Source: Mantis religiosa (taxonomy: Eukaryota; Arthropoda; Insecta; Mantodea; Mantidae). Taken from it: a DNA stretch of 64,000 nt. The position numbers and the translations under genes are program-made. Below the pieces are notes generated by a model. It had not been told where the DNA came from. It was given only the letters and a program-made list of their open reading frames with translations, and did no database searches. The stretch lies in the NCBI GenBank assembly GCA_030765055.1, contig CM060947.1, positions 63,404,934 through 63,468,933 of the forward strand, given 5' to 3'. Position 1 is the stretch's first letter, and each line of letters begins with the position of its first letter. Below are positions 21,351-32,530 of the stretch, in pieces.

Positions 21351-21529
21351 CAAGTACTGTGATTTCCTTTTTTCCCACCGTTCTATCTTTGAGTGTTGTA
21401 TGAGATTCAGCTGTAGAAAAAGGGTTCTAAAAGGGAAATAAACAGTTTTTGGGCCTATGTTCATATAACAGTTTTTATACTCTGTCCGTAAGAAATGTTA
21501 GTCACACATTTTTGTTACATTCTGTATAA

Positions 21530-22075
21530 CTCAACTGAATTCTTGGCATAGAGGACGAATACTGTAATAGCAAATGAAATACTTTAAATGGCTACCACTC
21601 GTTTCTAGGTTTTTTACTGCTTATCTGTAATAAGCTTCACTGTGGCATGAATGAACTGATAGTACCAGAATTATTTCGCAAAATTTTTAAGCCTAATGCC
21701 TTGAAACAAACGGTTAGGAGATATCTGACAGCGAGTGAAGAGTGCAGTATATAATCAGTGATAGTAGTGACCTTTTTCACTGCATATCGACTGGCACTAA
21801 CCGTTGCCTAAAATGTCATGGAACTGGTTATGTTCGCTGGACTTCGAAGGTTAGCTCACTTTTATTCAAGCAAATATCGAGCTAACGTAAAATTTACTAA
21901 TAGATTACCAAGCAATATATCATTTTAGGACAGTTTCGTGGTTTAATGGTTTAATCTATCACATCCTTTTTCCGACGGATGGTAATTATCACTAAACAAA
22001 ATGAATGATAATTGGAATACAACAATTTAACATCACATCCGTAGAAGAAGTTTTGTTGTGAAATAGCCGTCAATT
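21530..22075. other. Unassigned sequence
   Basis: Nothing recognised. Confidence 0.45.
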
Positions 22076-22082
22076 CCTTTTC

Positions 22083-22317
22083 TTTGTAATTTACGTCCTC
22101 CAACGTTAAGTCATATCGGACGATGAATGGAATGGGTAAAATGGTGCTCAAATGAGCCCGGGGTCTATGCAGCTTAGAGTTACCCGACATTCGACTTTCA
22201 GGATAAGGGAAAACCCCGATAAAACCATATCCAGGTAACTCACCCTGACCGAGATTGTAACTCGGGACCTCTTGAACGTGAGGCAGACATGCTACCAACA
22301 CGCTACCAAGGCGGGCA
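22083..22317 (-). repeat. tRNA-derived SINE, family C
   Basis: Near full length on the minus strand, from the tail (TTTACGTCCTCCAACGTTAA) to the tRNA head (GCTACCAAGGCGGGC). The B box is slightly mutated (GAGATTGTAACTC on the plus strand). Imperfect duplication CAATTC(C)TTT on both sides. Confidence 0.86.
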
Positions 22318-22335
22318 ATTCTTTGTTACATAGTC

Positions 22336-23510
22336 ATGTGCGGATATGAAGGATTTAGACCTGGGTATTCGTGCGAAAGTCAAATTACTTCATTATTTCA
22401 AGATTTGGCAGATGAGGTAGATGCAGGGGGAAGAACTGATGCAGTGGTAATTGACTTTTCTAAAGCTTTTGATGTAGTGCCACATAGTTTACTTATTTGT
22501 AAGCTAGCTAATACAGGAATTGACAAACGCGTAGTATTATGGGTTAAACAGTTTTTGAAAGGGAGAACGCAAAAAGGTAAAGTAGGTAAAGAGCTGTCCG
22601 ATAGTGGAAACGTAAGTTCGGGTGTGCCGCAAGGCTCAGTACTAGGACCTTTACTGTTTCTCGTTTTTGTTAATGACATTGCTGTTAATATTAACTGCCC
22701 GATAAGGTTGTTTGCAGACGATTGTATCATTTATAATAAAATTCGGAATACAGTGCATGAAACCGCTCTTCAGGATGATTTAAATGAAATCTGTAATTGG
22801 GCTGCGGCTAACAAAATGTCAATTAATGCCAAGAAAAGTAAGTCCATTGTTTTTAGTAGAACTAATGCCAAAATTATTGTTAACTATCACATGGGAGGGG
22901 TGCAAATTCCACAGGTGGACAGCTGCAAATACTTGGGAGTGTACCTGGCAAGTAATGCTGGATGGGATGAACAAGTAAATTCCACATCTAGGAATGCATG
23001 GAAGGCATTACATTTCGTAATGAGAATATTGAAAAGTGGAGCGCTAGGTCCAGGGAAATTGCCTACAAGGCCTTAGTGCGGCCGGTTATGGAATATGGAG
23101 TAGCATGCTGGGACCCGTATAGAGCTAACCAAATCGATCCATTAGAAAAAATACAGAAGAGGGCAATAAAATTCATAAAAAGAGGCAAGTATTTTGGGCC
23201 TATAAAAGGAGATGAGACTAAATGGGAGGAATTAAGAATTAGGCGTAAAACACATAGGTTAGTAGCATTATTCAAAGCTTATGCTGGTGTAAAGGCATGG
23301 GTGGACGTTAGTGTAAGGTTAGATAATCCGGATTATTATGGACGAAACGATCATAGGTATAAAATTAAGGGTAGAAGATACAGAACCGACGTAGGAAAAT
23401 TTTATTTTGTTAATAGAACCATTGAAGAATGGAATGAATTGCCTGTAGCAGTCTTTCAGGGCTGTCCCCTGTTGATGAAGAAATTTAGAAAAAATCTAGA
23501 TAGTTTATAG
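22336..23510 (+). pseudogene. Non-LTR retrotransposon reverse transcriptase, 5' truncated, one frameshift
   Basis: Codes for the palm and later parts of a Jockey/CR1-type LINE reverse transcriptase. GFRPGYSCESQ opens it; VVIDFSKAFDVVPHSLL is motif A, SSGVPQGSVLGPLLF motif B, RLFADDCIIY the catalytic FADD, and CKYLGVYL the later thumb region. The frame breaks at about 23035-23050, where one base appears lost in AAAAGTGG. It continues as SARSREIAYKALVRPVMEYG...CWDPY to a stop at 23510. Endonuclease and the first RT motifs are absent. The AT-rich 3' UTR probably runs to about 23650. Confidence 0.9.
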
Positions 23511-24590
23511 TTTAAATTTTAAATTATAATGGTATATAATATGTAAATAGAGAATTATATAGATATGTTTTAAGTGACTAAAGTAAAATAATATCATGTT
23601 TGTATTGTTCATTGTGTTATTGTTGTAAATCTAGTATTTGTAATTTGATCTGTATTCTTAACTCTGCCACCGGGTAGTACACAATTGCAGTGAACAAATA
23701 CATGCATACAAATCTTCCTAGATTCACCTTGTCTTGTAACGAAAATGGGATACTTGGTAAAAATATTAACTTTATTTGTGTTAGTTACAGAAAGAAAGTA
23801 TCGCATCCTAGTACTCACACAGTAAAAAAAATTTAACTTTTCCAGCAGAAGCGGACTTGTCTATTAATCTTCTAAGGTAATATTAGAAAATAGGAATTAA
23901 TTTAATTTTAAATATGAGCAAGTGAAAGATTAACTTCTGTACGGTATACTTTTACACTTAATTTTAAGTGGCTTATCTGTTCTTTCTCAATATGTATATT
24001 GGTACCGGCATGGATTTCTCCTATCCCTTCGCTGTGCACTTCTCATTTAATTTTTTGTGGTTTTCTGTTAGGCAAAACCAAGACACTGTCTTGAAAATAG
24101 TAAGCAGGATCGCATTAGGACTATACAAATAATTTAAAATTGCATTTCCTCCTCTTTTTAAGGTAGTACAGGGAGGCATTATCCATGGAGTCACTCTAGG
24201 TAAGCATACATTAAAGTAAATAATACATGCCATTGGCACACAAGTTTCAAGGTTTACTGAACAATAAACTTATAAACTATCTAAAAGCCATTATTTATTT
24301 AAATTCTTAACTTAAATGTTTTAGTTCAGAGACTTTCGAGGCTACACCGAAGATTTTCATGAAAAAAAGGCTCTGCTTGAAATGGAACATTTTTCATAAA
24401 ATTTGATTTAATCAAAAATGGTTACACCGGTTTTGATTAAACTACAACTTTAAAATGTTTTCATAGCAAATAAAATATATACAACACATTTTTTGTGAAC
24501 AGATTCTAAAGTACTCTGCATTTTAACTTTTTAAAAATCTGTTAACCAAAGTCTTCTAAACGAAAAAGATGGATTCACTGAAGCTTATGC
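23511..24590. other. LINE 3' UTR then unassigned sequence
   Basis: The first part is likely the 3' UTR of the preceding LINE. No further feature is seen. Confidence 0.4.
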
Positions 24591-24591
24591 C

Positions 24592-24832
24592 TGCCTTGGT
24601 TGCTTAGATGGTAGCGTGTCTGCCTCACGTTCAAGAGATCTCGAGTTCGAATCTCGGTCAGGGTTAGTTATCTGTATAAGGGTTTTCCTTATCTTAAAAG
24701 ATGAATGTCGGGTAACTCTAAGTTACGTGGACTCCGGTCTCATTTCAACATCATTTCATCCGTTTCATTCATCGTTCGTTATTACCTAACGTTGGAGGAC
24801 GTAAATAAAATAAAATAAAATAAATTAATTAA
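24592..24832 (+). repeat. tRNA-derived SINE, family C, with (AAAAT)n tail
   Basis: Head GCCTTGGTTGCTTAGATGGT, intact B box GAGTTCGAATCTC, body with GTCGGGTAACTC, 3' end GTTGGAGGACGTAAAT followed by an (AAAAT) repeat tail. Possible short duplication AAGCT on each side. Confidence 0.9.
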
Positions 24833-26734
24833 AGCTGATACACAACCTTTTGACAAAGCTTTTGTGGGATACATTATTTTCGCGGCATTCCTTGTTACTG
24901 ATTTGAATTTTGGATACTTAATGGTTCTTTCAAGTGCAATGTAATAGAACAAAATTTTAGAGCCGTCATATATTTGACTATCTCCTTAGTTTATTTTGTT
25001 CTGCTTATGCCTATAGAAAAAGGTAAACAGTAACAAAGGTTTATCTGTATTAACTAGTCTAGAAAGCGTTGGAAGATTGCAGAATAAAGAATATAGAAAG
25101 TCATGTGAACGCACCTCTTAAGTTTACCAGTTATAAAAAATTAGTTTTTAATGATTTCTTTTCTTCTACAGCAAGAGTAGAACCTCATTTATCAACTTAA
25201 ATATCCCTCTTTCAAGAACAATTTGTAAACGCTAAAACAAAAATGTACTATAATGGGAGTAAAACACCCATGTGAATTTAAAGCATCAGACACTTATACG
25301 AAGTGACCTTTTAGTCGAATAAAGATGTATGCCAGGACGTGGAAGGCGAATGTCACATCAAGAAAGATCCATTAGCCATTCACATCAGGAAGTTGCAGTA
25401 TATTTTGTAAGCGGACGTGGGTATTTCCTGAAGAAGAAACAGAGATATATTTTCCAGCATGCAATTCATCCATATTATCATCGCTTTGTATCTGCAACAC
25501 GAAGAAAGAGGATTTGTAGAAATGTCTGTGTATATGTGCGCTTTGGAATACTGTGTCTTGTATTATTATTCAACATTAAGTAGTATTTTGATGGTAAATG
25601 TAACCATCACACGTATGTGCTTGCGATTACATGTGTAACTTCGTAGTACATAAATCCCTATGTTTGTTCCAACTTTCGCTAGTATTCCATTTATACTGTG
25701 TGTACATCTTAGCTATAGTTAACCGAACAAGACGTTTCCTCGAAGCTCGCGATCACACGCATATTGCGTTATTTGGGGATTTTTCTGGAATGGCTTTGTC
25801 CCTAACACAAATTTTGCGTCCGCGTAACTTCTTTTCATCTGTTTGAGGGTATTTGCGAATTGCGTGCGCGGAGGGGACAGATATAAGAATTGCGTGGTAA
25901 GGTTTTCTACGGAGTTCTCGAGTTGCATGGCAAGCAAAACATATAAAATATTCCTTCCCACTAGGACTGGCAACCCAACTTCACGTACAAACTAAAACAG
26001 GCATTTTCAAAAAAAAAAAAAATTACATGCATTACAGTATACTTTATAGTTTCCTAACCTTAATTACTCGACTTCGTCAAACTTCCTAAGTTTGGGCAGA
26101 CATTGCTCACAATTTTTAATGAACTGAAGTTATTTCATAGGTTTGTAGTTCCACAAATTTCCAGCTGTTTCTCTTCTTTGAATTGCTGGTTAAATCTGAA
26201 CGTATTTTTATATGCACTTCGGTTTAAATGCTTTTCTAACAGCTCGTAAATGTTAGGGTATGGGAGTAGAACAAACAGTTTAAATGTTCATAAATTGGTT
26301 TACCACATTGAAGAGGATGAAAACTCAACCCATAAATTTGGAGGAAATTACTATCATGCATGATGTAATTTTCTAAATTATAATCACAAAATTTATAGAC
26401 TGTCCTATCATTGGTTTGTATTACCAGGATGTCATCAGTAAACCAGCATACCACTTGGTTGGGACTTCAGTATGAAACACCGAAAAATAGCTTCAGGAAA
26501 TTACCAATCTCAAAATCCTTTTGTTTATCAACATACTAAGACCAACATCTGAATCTTCCTTCTTCAATTAGGTCCACATATGCCGTATTTGGACTAAAAT
26601 TTAAATTCAACTTCATTTCCTGCATTAAATAAAAGAGAGCATGCTGCTATGTTTCATTAGTTTTGCGTGGCAACAGGAAAAATGCTAATGGTATATATAA
26701 GCTCGAGGAGGGCAATCCACACAGAGTGAAGTCT
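24833..26734. other. Unassigned AT-rich sequence
   Basis: No recognised element. Frames at 25329-25583 and 25631-25973 show no conserved motif. A 13-base A run sits near 26010. Confidence 0.45.
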
Positions 26735-26890
26735 GACCCCTGCCCCCTTTAATGACCAGGAAGTTACCCAGCTGTCCTAAAAGGGCGCCAGGCGTCTCCG
26801 TAGGGCTTTCCATAGAGCAAGACCTAGAGACTAACCTGGTCCTGTTCCGCCCGAGGTTCTTCTAGTATCATCAGTGGTAGGGTCTGTTTA
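26735..26890 (+). repeat. Family A fragment, copy 3, internally deleted
   Basis: CAGCTGTCCTAAAAGGGCGC and CATAGAGCAAGACCTAGAGA match the 5' third of copy 1. It then jumps to CCCGAGGTTCTTCTAGTA from the 3' third. Confidence 0.7.
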
Positions 26891-27840
26891 GTTAACTCAT
26901 GTGCACGTCGGCCGCTACCTTTGACGAACCCTTCTAATCGTTTGACATCCAAAGAAGTATGCTACAATGGAAATATGTATATAATATCGTCAGAGATCCT
27001 GGGTACTTTAGAACACTGGAAGAAATGGCCGAGATCATCTCTAGCGAGTCATGGAGGAATATAAACAACAACAGATAGAAAGACGTGAAAGAGGAGAACC
27101 ACGGAGAAGGAGAGAGGAACAGGCAGCTGTAGAACCAAGGAGGTCAAAAAGGAATATACAACGGGAACCAGAGGATGGAATAAGGCGAGAAAACGAAATG
27201 GAAGATCAACAGGAACAACATATATGTGACCAGGAAATACCACAAAGGATCAACAGGAGACGCCAATACTGGACATCCATACGCAGAATGGGAGCAGGAG
27301 CGACAAGCGGATTAGCGGAAGACTCAGAATAAGAGCGGGGTTAGCAGACATCTGCAATAGAATAATGTTTACGAAAGAAATCTGAACTGATGGACGAATT
27401 CTCTCCAAATGATGGTGGAAACACTACAAGTCTAACCGAGAGGAATATTACTACCAATAGTCGGATAGGAAATGACAGCAAATAAAAGATAGAAAGTCTT
27501 ATGTAGTAGACTTAGGTAGTGAGTTAGTTTGAGGAATTGTAAAGCTACTGGTTTCCGGTAGCTAGTGGGACAGGACAATAGTGAATGTAAATGTTAGCAA
27601 GTAGGATATATGATATAGGTAGGGTAGGTAGTTTTCATGAGTTCTAAAGCTGCTGGTTTCCAGTAGCAAGTAGGTTAGGATTGTTTGGCAAGTTAGATTA
27701 GGGAATATCTGCAAAGATAAGTATTGTAAATTGAACTATTAAATAAGGTAGGAGGATAAATAATATAAATCTGTGAACAGCTTTGCCCTGGTATAGCTTC
27801 AAGATGCCAGGGCATGTGTTGAGCAGATTTTTTTTGATTT
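26891..27840 (+). other. A/G-rich region, possible unclassified retroelement 3' end
   Basis: A purine-rich open stretch (27051-27332) encodes an Arg/Glu/Gln-rich peptide with no recognised domain. Downstream are two related units about 100 bp apart, each with a hairpin CTACTGGTTTCCGGTAG (27545 region) or CTGCTGGTTTCCAGTAG (27648 region). The stretch ends with a GCCCTGG...CCAGGGC hairpin (27785-27813) and a T-rich tract. Function unknown. Confidence 0.3.
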
Positions 27841-27884
27841 TTTAATTTTTTTTTAAACAATTGACATCACCGGCCCTCCTTCTC

Positions 27885-28554
27885 CCAGATATTTCGGCAA
27901 GGTTGCCACCTTTCTCGATACGTCATGGGTATCGTACGAGGTTTCGTCTAAATAAATTATCTTATGTCCATTACTGCAAAACTTCCTTAATTTTGACTAT
28001 ATATATTGCCAAGCTACAATTCTACTGGATTCCATAATAACCCTTATGGTATTCAAAGTGCGGTATTTGAAGCCCAGCTCCTTTAGGAGGCTGCGCAAGG
28101 TGCAGCGCCCATAAGAAAAATCACAAATTTCTTGCAAACGTGCAACCAATTCATCTTAAGTGGGCACTCTCCCTTTTGCATAGAATCTATAAATTTCTTG
28201 GCGAATTAAATCGCATGTGAAATTATCTACTTCAGAAAAACGTTTCCTAATGTTTTCACACTTGATCGGCGTCTTTGGTATTCCTTTCGTCACAATATTT
28301 TTTACTGTATTTCTGTGAATACCCAGATCACCAGGATCATTGCACGACCCCTTACCAAGATTATTTGTCAGCACATATTTATATGTGTTCAAAACAAGCG
28401 CTTGAATTTTCCTAGAAACAGTTCCCGTTATAACTTTGTTTTTTGAGGCTTTTCCAGTAACATTACTCGGTCCAGTTATTCACACTGTTGTCATCACTTT
28501 GATTATTTTCACTTGACTGAAAGTTATCTACTACTTCATTTACATTTACCATTG
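27885..28554 (-). pseudogene. Tc1/mariner-superfamily transposase relic
   Basis: Minus strand, N to C: NTYKYVLTNNLGKG, a helix-turn-helix-like IHRNTVKNIVTKG, KRFSEVDNFTCDLIRQEIYR with FYAKGRVPT, DELVARLQEICDF, LRSLLKELGFKYRTLN, and KIIYLDETSYDTHD with the first catalytic Asp. This is the family whose intact members read DDFD...IR..I..F and YYLDETWV. A stop follows VPT at about 28157 and the frame is lost upstream near 28460. The catalytic C-terminal half is missing. It is a related, longer relic of the kind decayed in copies 1-3. Confidence 0.78.
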
Positions 28555-28802
28555 CCTTTCCCTCCCACGGTCTCCACATCGTGACACACAACGAATTTCT
28601 GCACGTAATGAAACAGATCAACTGGAGGTTGGAACTTTGGCAACTGCACGTGGAGTAGACATGCGACTGTCACTTCGAGAAAATCAGAGTTGCTATTGGT
28701 CCTCAACGACAGTGTTCCATTTCTGAAGTGTGGAGATAGATATATGGCGGGAGGTTGAGGTTCCTTTGAGGGGCAACTGCACTCGCGTTCACTAGACAGA
28801 CT
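28555..28802. other. Unassigned spacer
   Basis: Nothing recognised. Confidence 0.4.
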
Positions 28803-28878
28803 CTACCATGAGTGCTAGGGGTCCACAACACCCGCACCACGGCAGCTGAAGGAGACGGATCCCCTCCCCTACGGGGAT
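28803..28878 (+). repeat. Family A 3'-end fragment, copy 4
   Basis: GAGTGCTAGGGGTCC, CCCGCACCACGGCAGCTGAA and GACGGATCCCCTCCCCTACG match the 3' 75 bp of the family. Confidence 0.85.
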
Positions 28879-29249
28879 GCTAATGGCATGTACCTGAAAT
28901 TGTTTACCTCATGGATTTTTAATATTTGTAAGAATAGTTTTGGGCCAGTTTTGAATATGGCATCAATTTAGATAACTTCACACTCACTTAAATTTAAGTT
29001 TTTCTCGTGGAGAAAGCAGCGATATCTCCAGTACCACCTATTAAAGGGATGTCCAAGGACACCGAATACAATTCGAGTGCGCGTTCAGAAATCCCTTCAC
29101 TCATTTCGATGTTTACCTTTTGCACCTGCTATGATCCCGTACGCAATTCGAACTCCCCCGTAGTATTAGACGACGGCGGATGTTGTGATGCGGCAGGACG
29201 GTGAAATTCACGCCATAGAAAGATTCCACCTGCTGTTTAGTGAGACTTC
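28879..29249. other. Unassigned sequence
   Basis: No feature recognised. Confidence 0.45.
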
Positions 29250-30219
29250 TAATCCTTGTTTCACGTAATCTTGCCCCGTATCTCTTAACGGTCACGTGAC
29301 CTTATCACCTCTCATTGGCTGCTGTTGTAGTGCAGACTGTTGTGTGGTAAAAATTAGTTCGTTATTTAACATGGTGACATGTCTCTATATGTTGGAAGAG
29401 AATTGTTAAATTTATATTTTCGTAACTGTTTTAATTAAATATATTACGCAGCAGAGTTGATTTATCTGAAATGCATGTTAATTCTTAAACGAAGTTAAGA
29501 GGAGGTTCCTTTCCTCTCAAGCACATGGCACGATAGCACGTAATTTAGCGGTAGTGAAGACATATTTGTTTATATGACTTATATCACTGACCTTGTTTTG
29601 AACTGGATTAGTCATATCTCGCCATTCGAAGGTGTGTTGTGCCGAGTGCGAGTACTGAATTATTTTATTGGTCGTTTATTGCGCGTGTACTTATTATATG
29701 TATAATGGCAGAGTCTACCGCCAGTTTTTCGCTGAAACATCGCAAGGGAAAACCTTTACAAAGCGGCGAAAAGGGAATTGTGTTGTATGTGTTTAATGCA
29801 CTCACAGAGAAGAATCCATCTTTGTCAGTGAGAGAAGCCGAACAGCTGTGCCCTGAACTTACAGGTGTTTTAGATGCATAGGAACATCGCGACATGAAAC
29901 TGAGACAACAGGAAAACTTAACACTCCAGGGCCAATATTGCTGTGTGGCGAAGTCATTATTTAAGGACAATCAGACTGTACCGAGATACAAATCGCAAAA
30001 TATACTACCTTGACGAGACTTGGGCGAATGAAGAACACGCGACAAGTATGGCTTGAACACGACTTTTAAGACTGAAAGACAAGCATTTTTGCAAGGTATG
30101 TATGGTGATTTAAAAAATCACAGTGGAAAAGGCCGAAGGCCTTTCATTATAAACTTGTTCCAGTTTCATTGCTTATTCATTCATGTCAGCGGGACAAGTT
30201 TATATGAAACAGAGATTTA
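29250..30219 (+). mobile_element. Tc1/mariner-superfamily deletion derivative, copy 2
   Basis: Flanked by TA; ends AATCCTTGTTTCACGTAATC and, inverted, TATGAAACAGAGATT. A plus-strand relic at 29705-29881 reads SFSLKHRKGKPLQSGEKGIV then VREAEQLCPELTGV, the transposase N-terminus. After a deletion it resumes near 30030 with TTFKTERQAF and a KNHSGKG block. First and later catalytic blocks are incomplete. It is homologous end to end with 2206-3378 and 60617-61751. Confidence 0.78.
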
Positions 30220-30934
30220 GCCTATGTTCCTCGTAGCCGTCTGTTCTACACCCGGGAAACAAAGGTTGCGGGCGTCCTGTTGAGGTCATTCGGGACATCC
30301 TCTTGTAGTTTGTTGGAAGTTACATTATTGTTACATTGACGTTACATGATTCTTTGAGTATGGTCATAAAAAGAAGTTGTTGCATTCTTGATAATTCCTA
30401 GAATACAGTGAAACAATGGAAATTAAAACCTTAAGCAACAATATAGCTGGTTTTCAGTATGTCTTTGCTTTGTGATGCACATATATAACTTACATATTTT
30501 TTGATATATTTTAGATCAGTAATGGATTGAGTAAGTTTTCATTTGTCTAAATAGAATTGTGGCAGAGGAAATATTTGTGTCTTTTATTTTTCTATTAGTG
30601 TCTAATTCAAATTTAATAATTAGACGTTACCATGATATTTTGCTACTCGATACCGAGAGAGCTTTTTAAGCACCGATATTGGATACACTCTTAATAAAAG
30701 GCTATAATGACAACAGGTAGTTCACCGAAAAAAATGTTTTAGTGTTTTCTATGCATAAGTTCGTGTTTATTAAACACAGCGACAACTGTGTTCTGTCACT
30801 GGGAACGCAGTATGCTTAGCTGAATGGGAAGCGGAATTTGTTGGTTAGGGTTGGAAAAGTTGTGTAAAGTTGGTGAAAAATATAGATCTTTTAAATTAAC
30901 ATAAGTGGTAACGTATTTCCAGCCGTACAAAATG
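30220..30934. other. Unassigned sequence before the Aly/REF pseudogene
   Basis: May include 5' UTR of the pseudogene near its right end. Nothing else is recognised. Confidence 0.4.
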
Positions 30935-31637
30935 TTTGTAAAAGTAGATATGAGTCTGGATGACAGGTATCATAAAATCATCGAAATAGACAAGAGGATC
31001 AGCCGGTCGTAGAGCTGGTAGAGGTGGACAAAGAGGTTTTGGAGGACCACGTCGAGGAGGTAGAAGTATTTTGCAGAGAAATGTTGGGGCCATGCGAAAC
31101 AGAAGCAGAGATAACATGTCTAGATCTGCACCATATTCAAGGGGTGACATATACAGAAAATGACAACATGACATGTTTGACGGCTTTGGTCTAAAAAGCT
31201 GGGACGAATGCGTGGTGGCTTTGGGGGAATTTCCATTGGCCCAGCTAAGCTCCTTGTATTAAATTTGGAGCTTGGTGTGTCTGATTCGGATATTCAGGAA
31301 TTTTTTTCAGAATTTGGGTCATTAAAATAGGGTAGATTGAAATATTTGAACGAAAAGTAAATAACATTAGAATTATGAAACAGTACAACAGAGTGTCTCT
31401 GGATGATCAAGCCATGAACATCCAATTGTCAGTGTCAGAAATCTCATCAGTTGTAATAGGTAGACGTGTTGGTCCAGGTAGATACTCTCAGGGACGATCA
31501 CAATCAAGAGTTTGTGGAAACCCATGCCGAGACAGAATGCGTCGAGGTGGCGGTGGTGGACGAGAGCATTCTCACGGAAAGTCTCGCATTGTTCCAACAG
31601 CGGAGGAGTTGGATGCCTATGTGAATGAAGTGAAGTA
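30935..31637 (+). pseudogene. Aly/REF (pseudogene): Processed pseudogene of Aly/REF mRNA export adaptor (THO complex subunit 4)
   Basis: Aly/REF couples splicing to nuclear export of mRNA by binding RNA and the NXF1 receptor. Here the N-terminus reads VDMSLDDRYHKIIEIDKR. An RGG-type stretch follows (GRGGQRGFGGPRRGGRSILQ, RNVGAMRNRSRDNMSRSAPY, SRGDIYRK), then the RRM with [20 protein letters not shown] and [10 protein letters not shown]. The middle of the RRM (about 25 residues) is deleted, and MKQYNRVSLDDQAMNIQLSV follows. The end reads IVPTAEELDAYVNEVK. Stops and frameshifts occur throughout, no introns are present and domains are contiguous, so retroposition of a mature mRNA is the likeliest origin. 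Confidence 0.88.
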
Positions 31638-31650
31638 ACACTAACAGAAA

Positions 31651-31895
31651 GGCCACGCCGTGGCTCAGTGGTTAGACCGCTTGGCTCTCACCAAGACGGC
31701 CCGGGTTCGATCGCAGGCGACCGCAAAGTGAGATTTGTGGTGGACAACACGGCGTTGGGGCGGGTTTTCTCCGGGACCTCCGGTTTCCCCCGCCATCTCA
31801 TTCCACCGGTGCTCCATCTTCATCTCATGCATCATCAGTGTCACCGTCTGCGGTGCCGTATGTAATAAAAGCGGGCGTTAAACACTACACATTTT
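31651..31895 (+). repeat. tRNA-derived SINE, family D, near-intact
   Basis: tRNA-like head GGCCACGCCGTGGCTCAGTG with A box, B box GGGTTCGATCGC, 3' end GCGTTAAACACTACACATTTT. Flanked by CACTAACAGAAA at 31639-31650 and 31896-31907. Confidence 0.93.
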
Positions 31896-31907
31896 CACTA
31901 ACAGAAA

Positions 31908-32518
31908 CTGAGCGGGATGACGCAGGCGGTTTCGTCTGTAGGCCGCATTCGGGTTCGATTCTCGTGACCGACCTACCTGACTCATGGGGTTTTCGGGGAT
32001 TTTCCCGGATCACTAGGCGAATGCTGGGTAAGTAAATGACACCCCCGAATTTTCTGTCCCTCCATTTCATCTCCATTGTCGTTTCACATCATGTATCAGC
32101 TGGTGGTCTCTTTCAGGTTAGAAGTGTCGGCGTGTGTCTCAGCGGTGCTTTGCGGGATGATATGCTCTGAGGTAAACTACTGCCTCCTCCGGCAGGTCGG
32201 TTGCCGGTCTCCACGCCTCTGCTGGGAGCATTTTGGGTTCGCCAGCCAGAGACCTTTGGGGCTCGGCTGATGGGCTCGTTGCCGTCCCGCAGTAGGGGAG
32301 CGTGTCCGTTGTCCTGGCCTGTCGGGGGAAGTCTCTATCTAAGTAAAATGTAGGGACCCTGCCCTCTGCAATGTCGTCCCTCCTTGGGACTGCCACCCTC
32401 TGTCTATTCTCGCCTCATCCTTCCTCCCAGGGGTGCCCCACTTGGGGGCTTAGGCACAATGGGCCCAGCATGGTGGCCTACGTACCGAATCCCCTCGTAG
32501 TGAAATCCTAATCTTAAA
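31908..32518 (+). repeat. Long tRNA-headed repeat, family E, best copy
   Basis: The first about 70 bp resemble a tRNA (GAGCGGGATGACGCAGGCGG, B box GGGTTCGATTCTC). About 540 bp of unrelated GC-rich body follow and end ...GTGAAATCCTAATCTTAAA. Flanked by CACTAACAGAAA at 31896-31907 and 32519-32530. This is unusually long for a SINE. Partial copies are at 11339 and 39395. Confidence 0.85.
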
Positions 32519-32530
32519 CACTAACAGAAA

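Larger units (their letters stand above)
20504..21529 (+). mobile_element. Tc1-like transposon with about 110-bp inverted repeats, split by a SINE
   Basis: The left end (20504-20615) and the reverse complement of the right end (21425-21529) share TTATACAG(G/A)ATGTAACAAAAA, ATATGAACATAGGC and ACTGTTTATTTCC-like blocks. TA dinucleotides sit at both ends. The SINE at 20779-21005 lies inside. The plus strand carries a transposase tail. Confidence 0.75.

Noticed and set aside
27051..27332. Arg/Glu/Gln-rich 93-codon frame as a possible nuclear protein
   Set aside because: Low-complexity purine-rich sequence in a repeat-like context; no domain.
31651..31730. Possible tRNA gene
   Set aside because: Head of SINE family D, flanked by a target duplication and followed by a family body.
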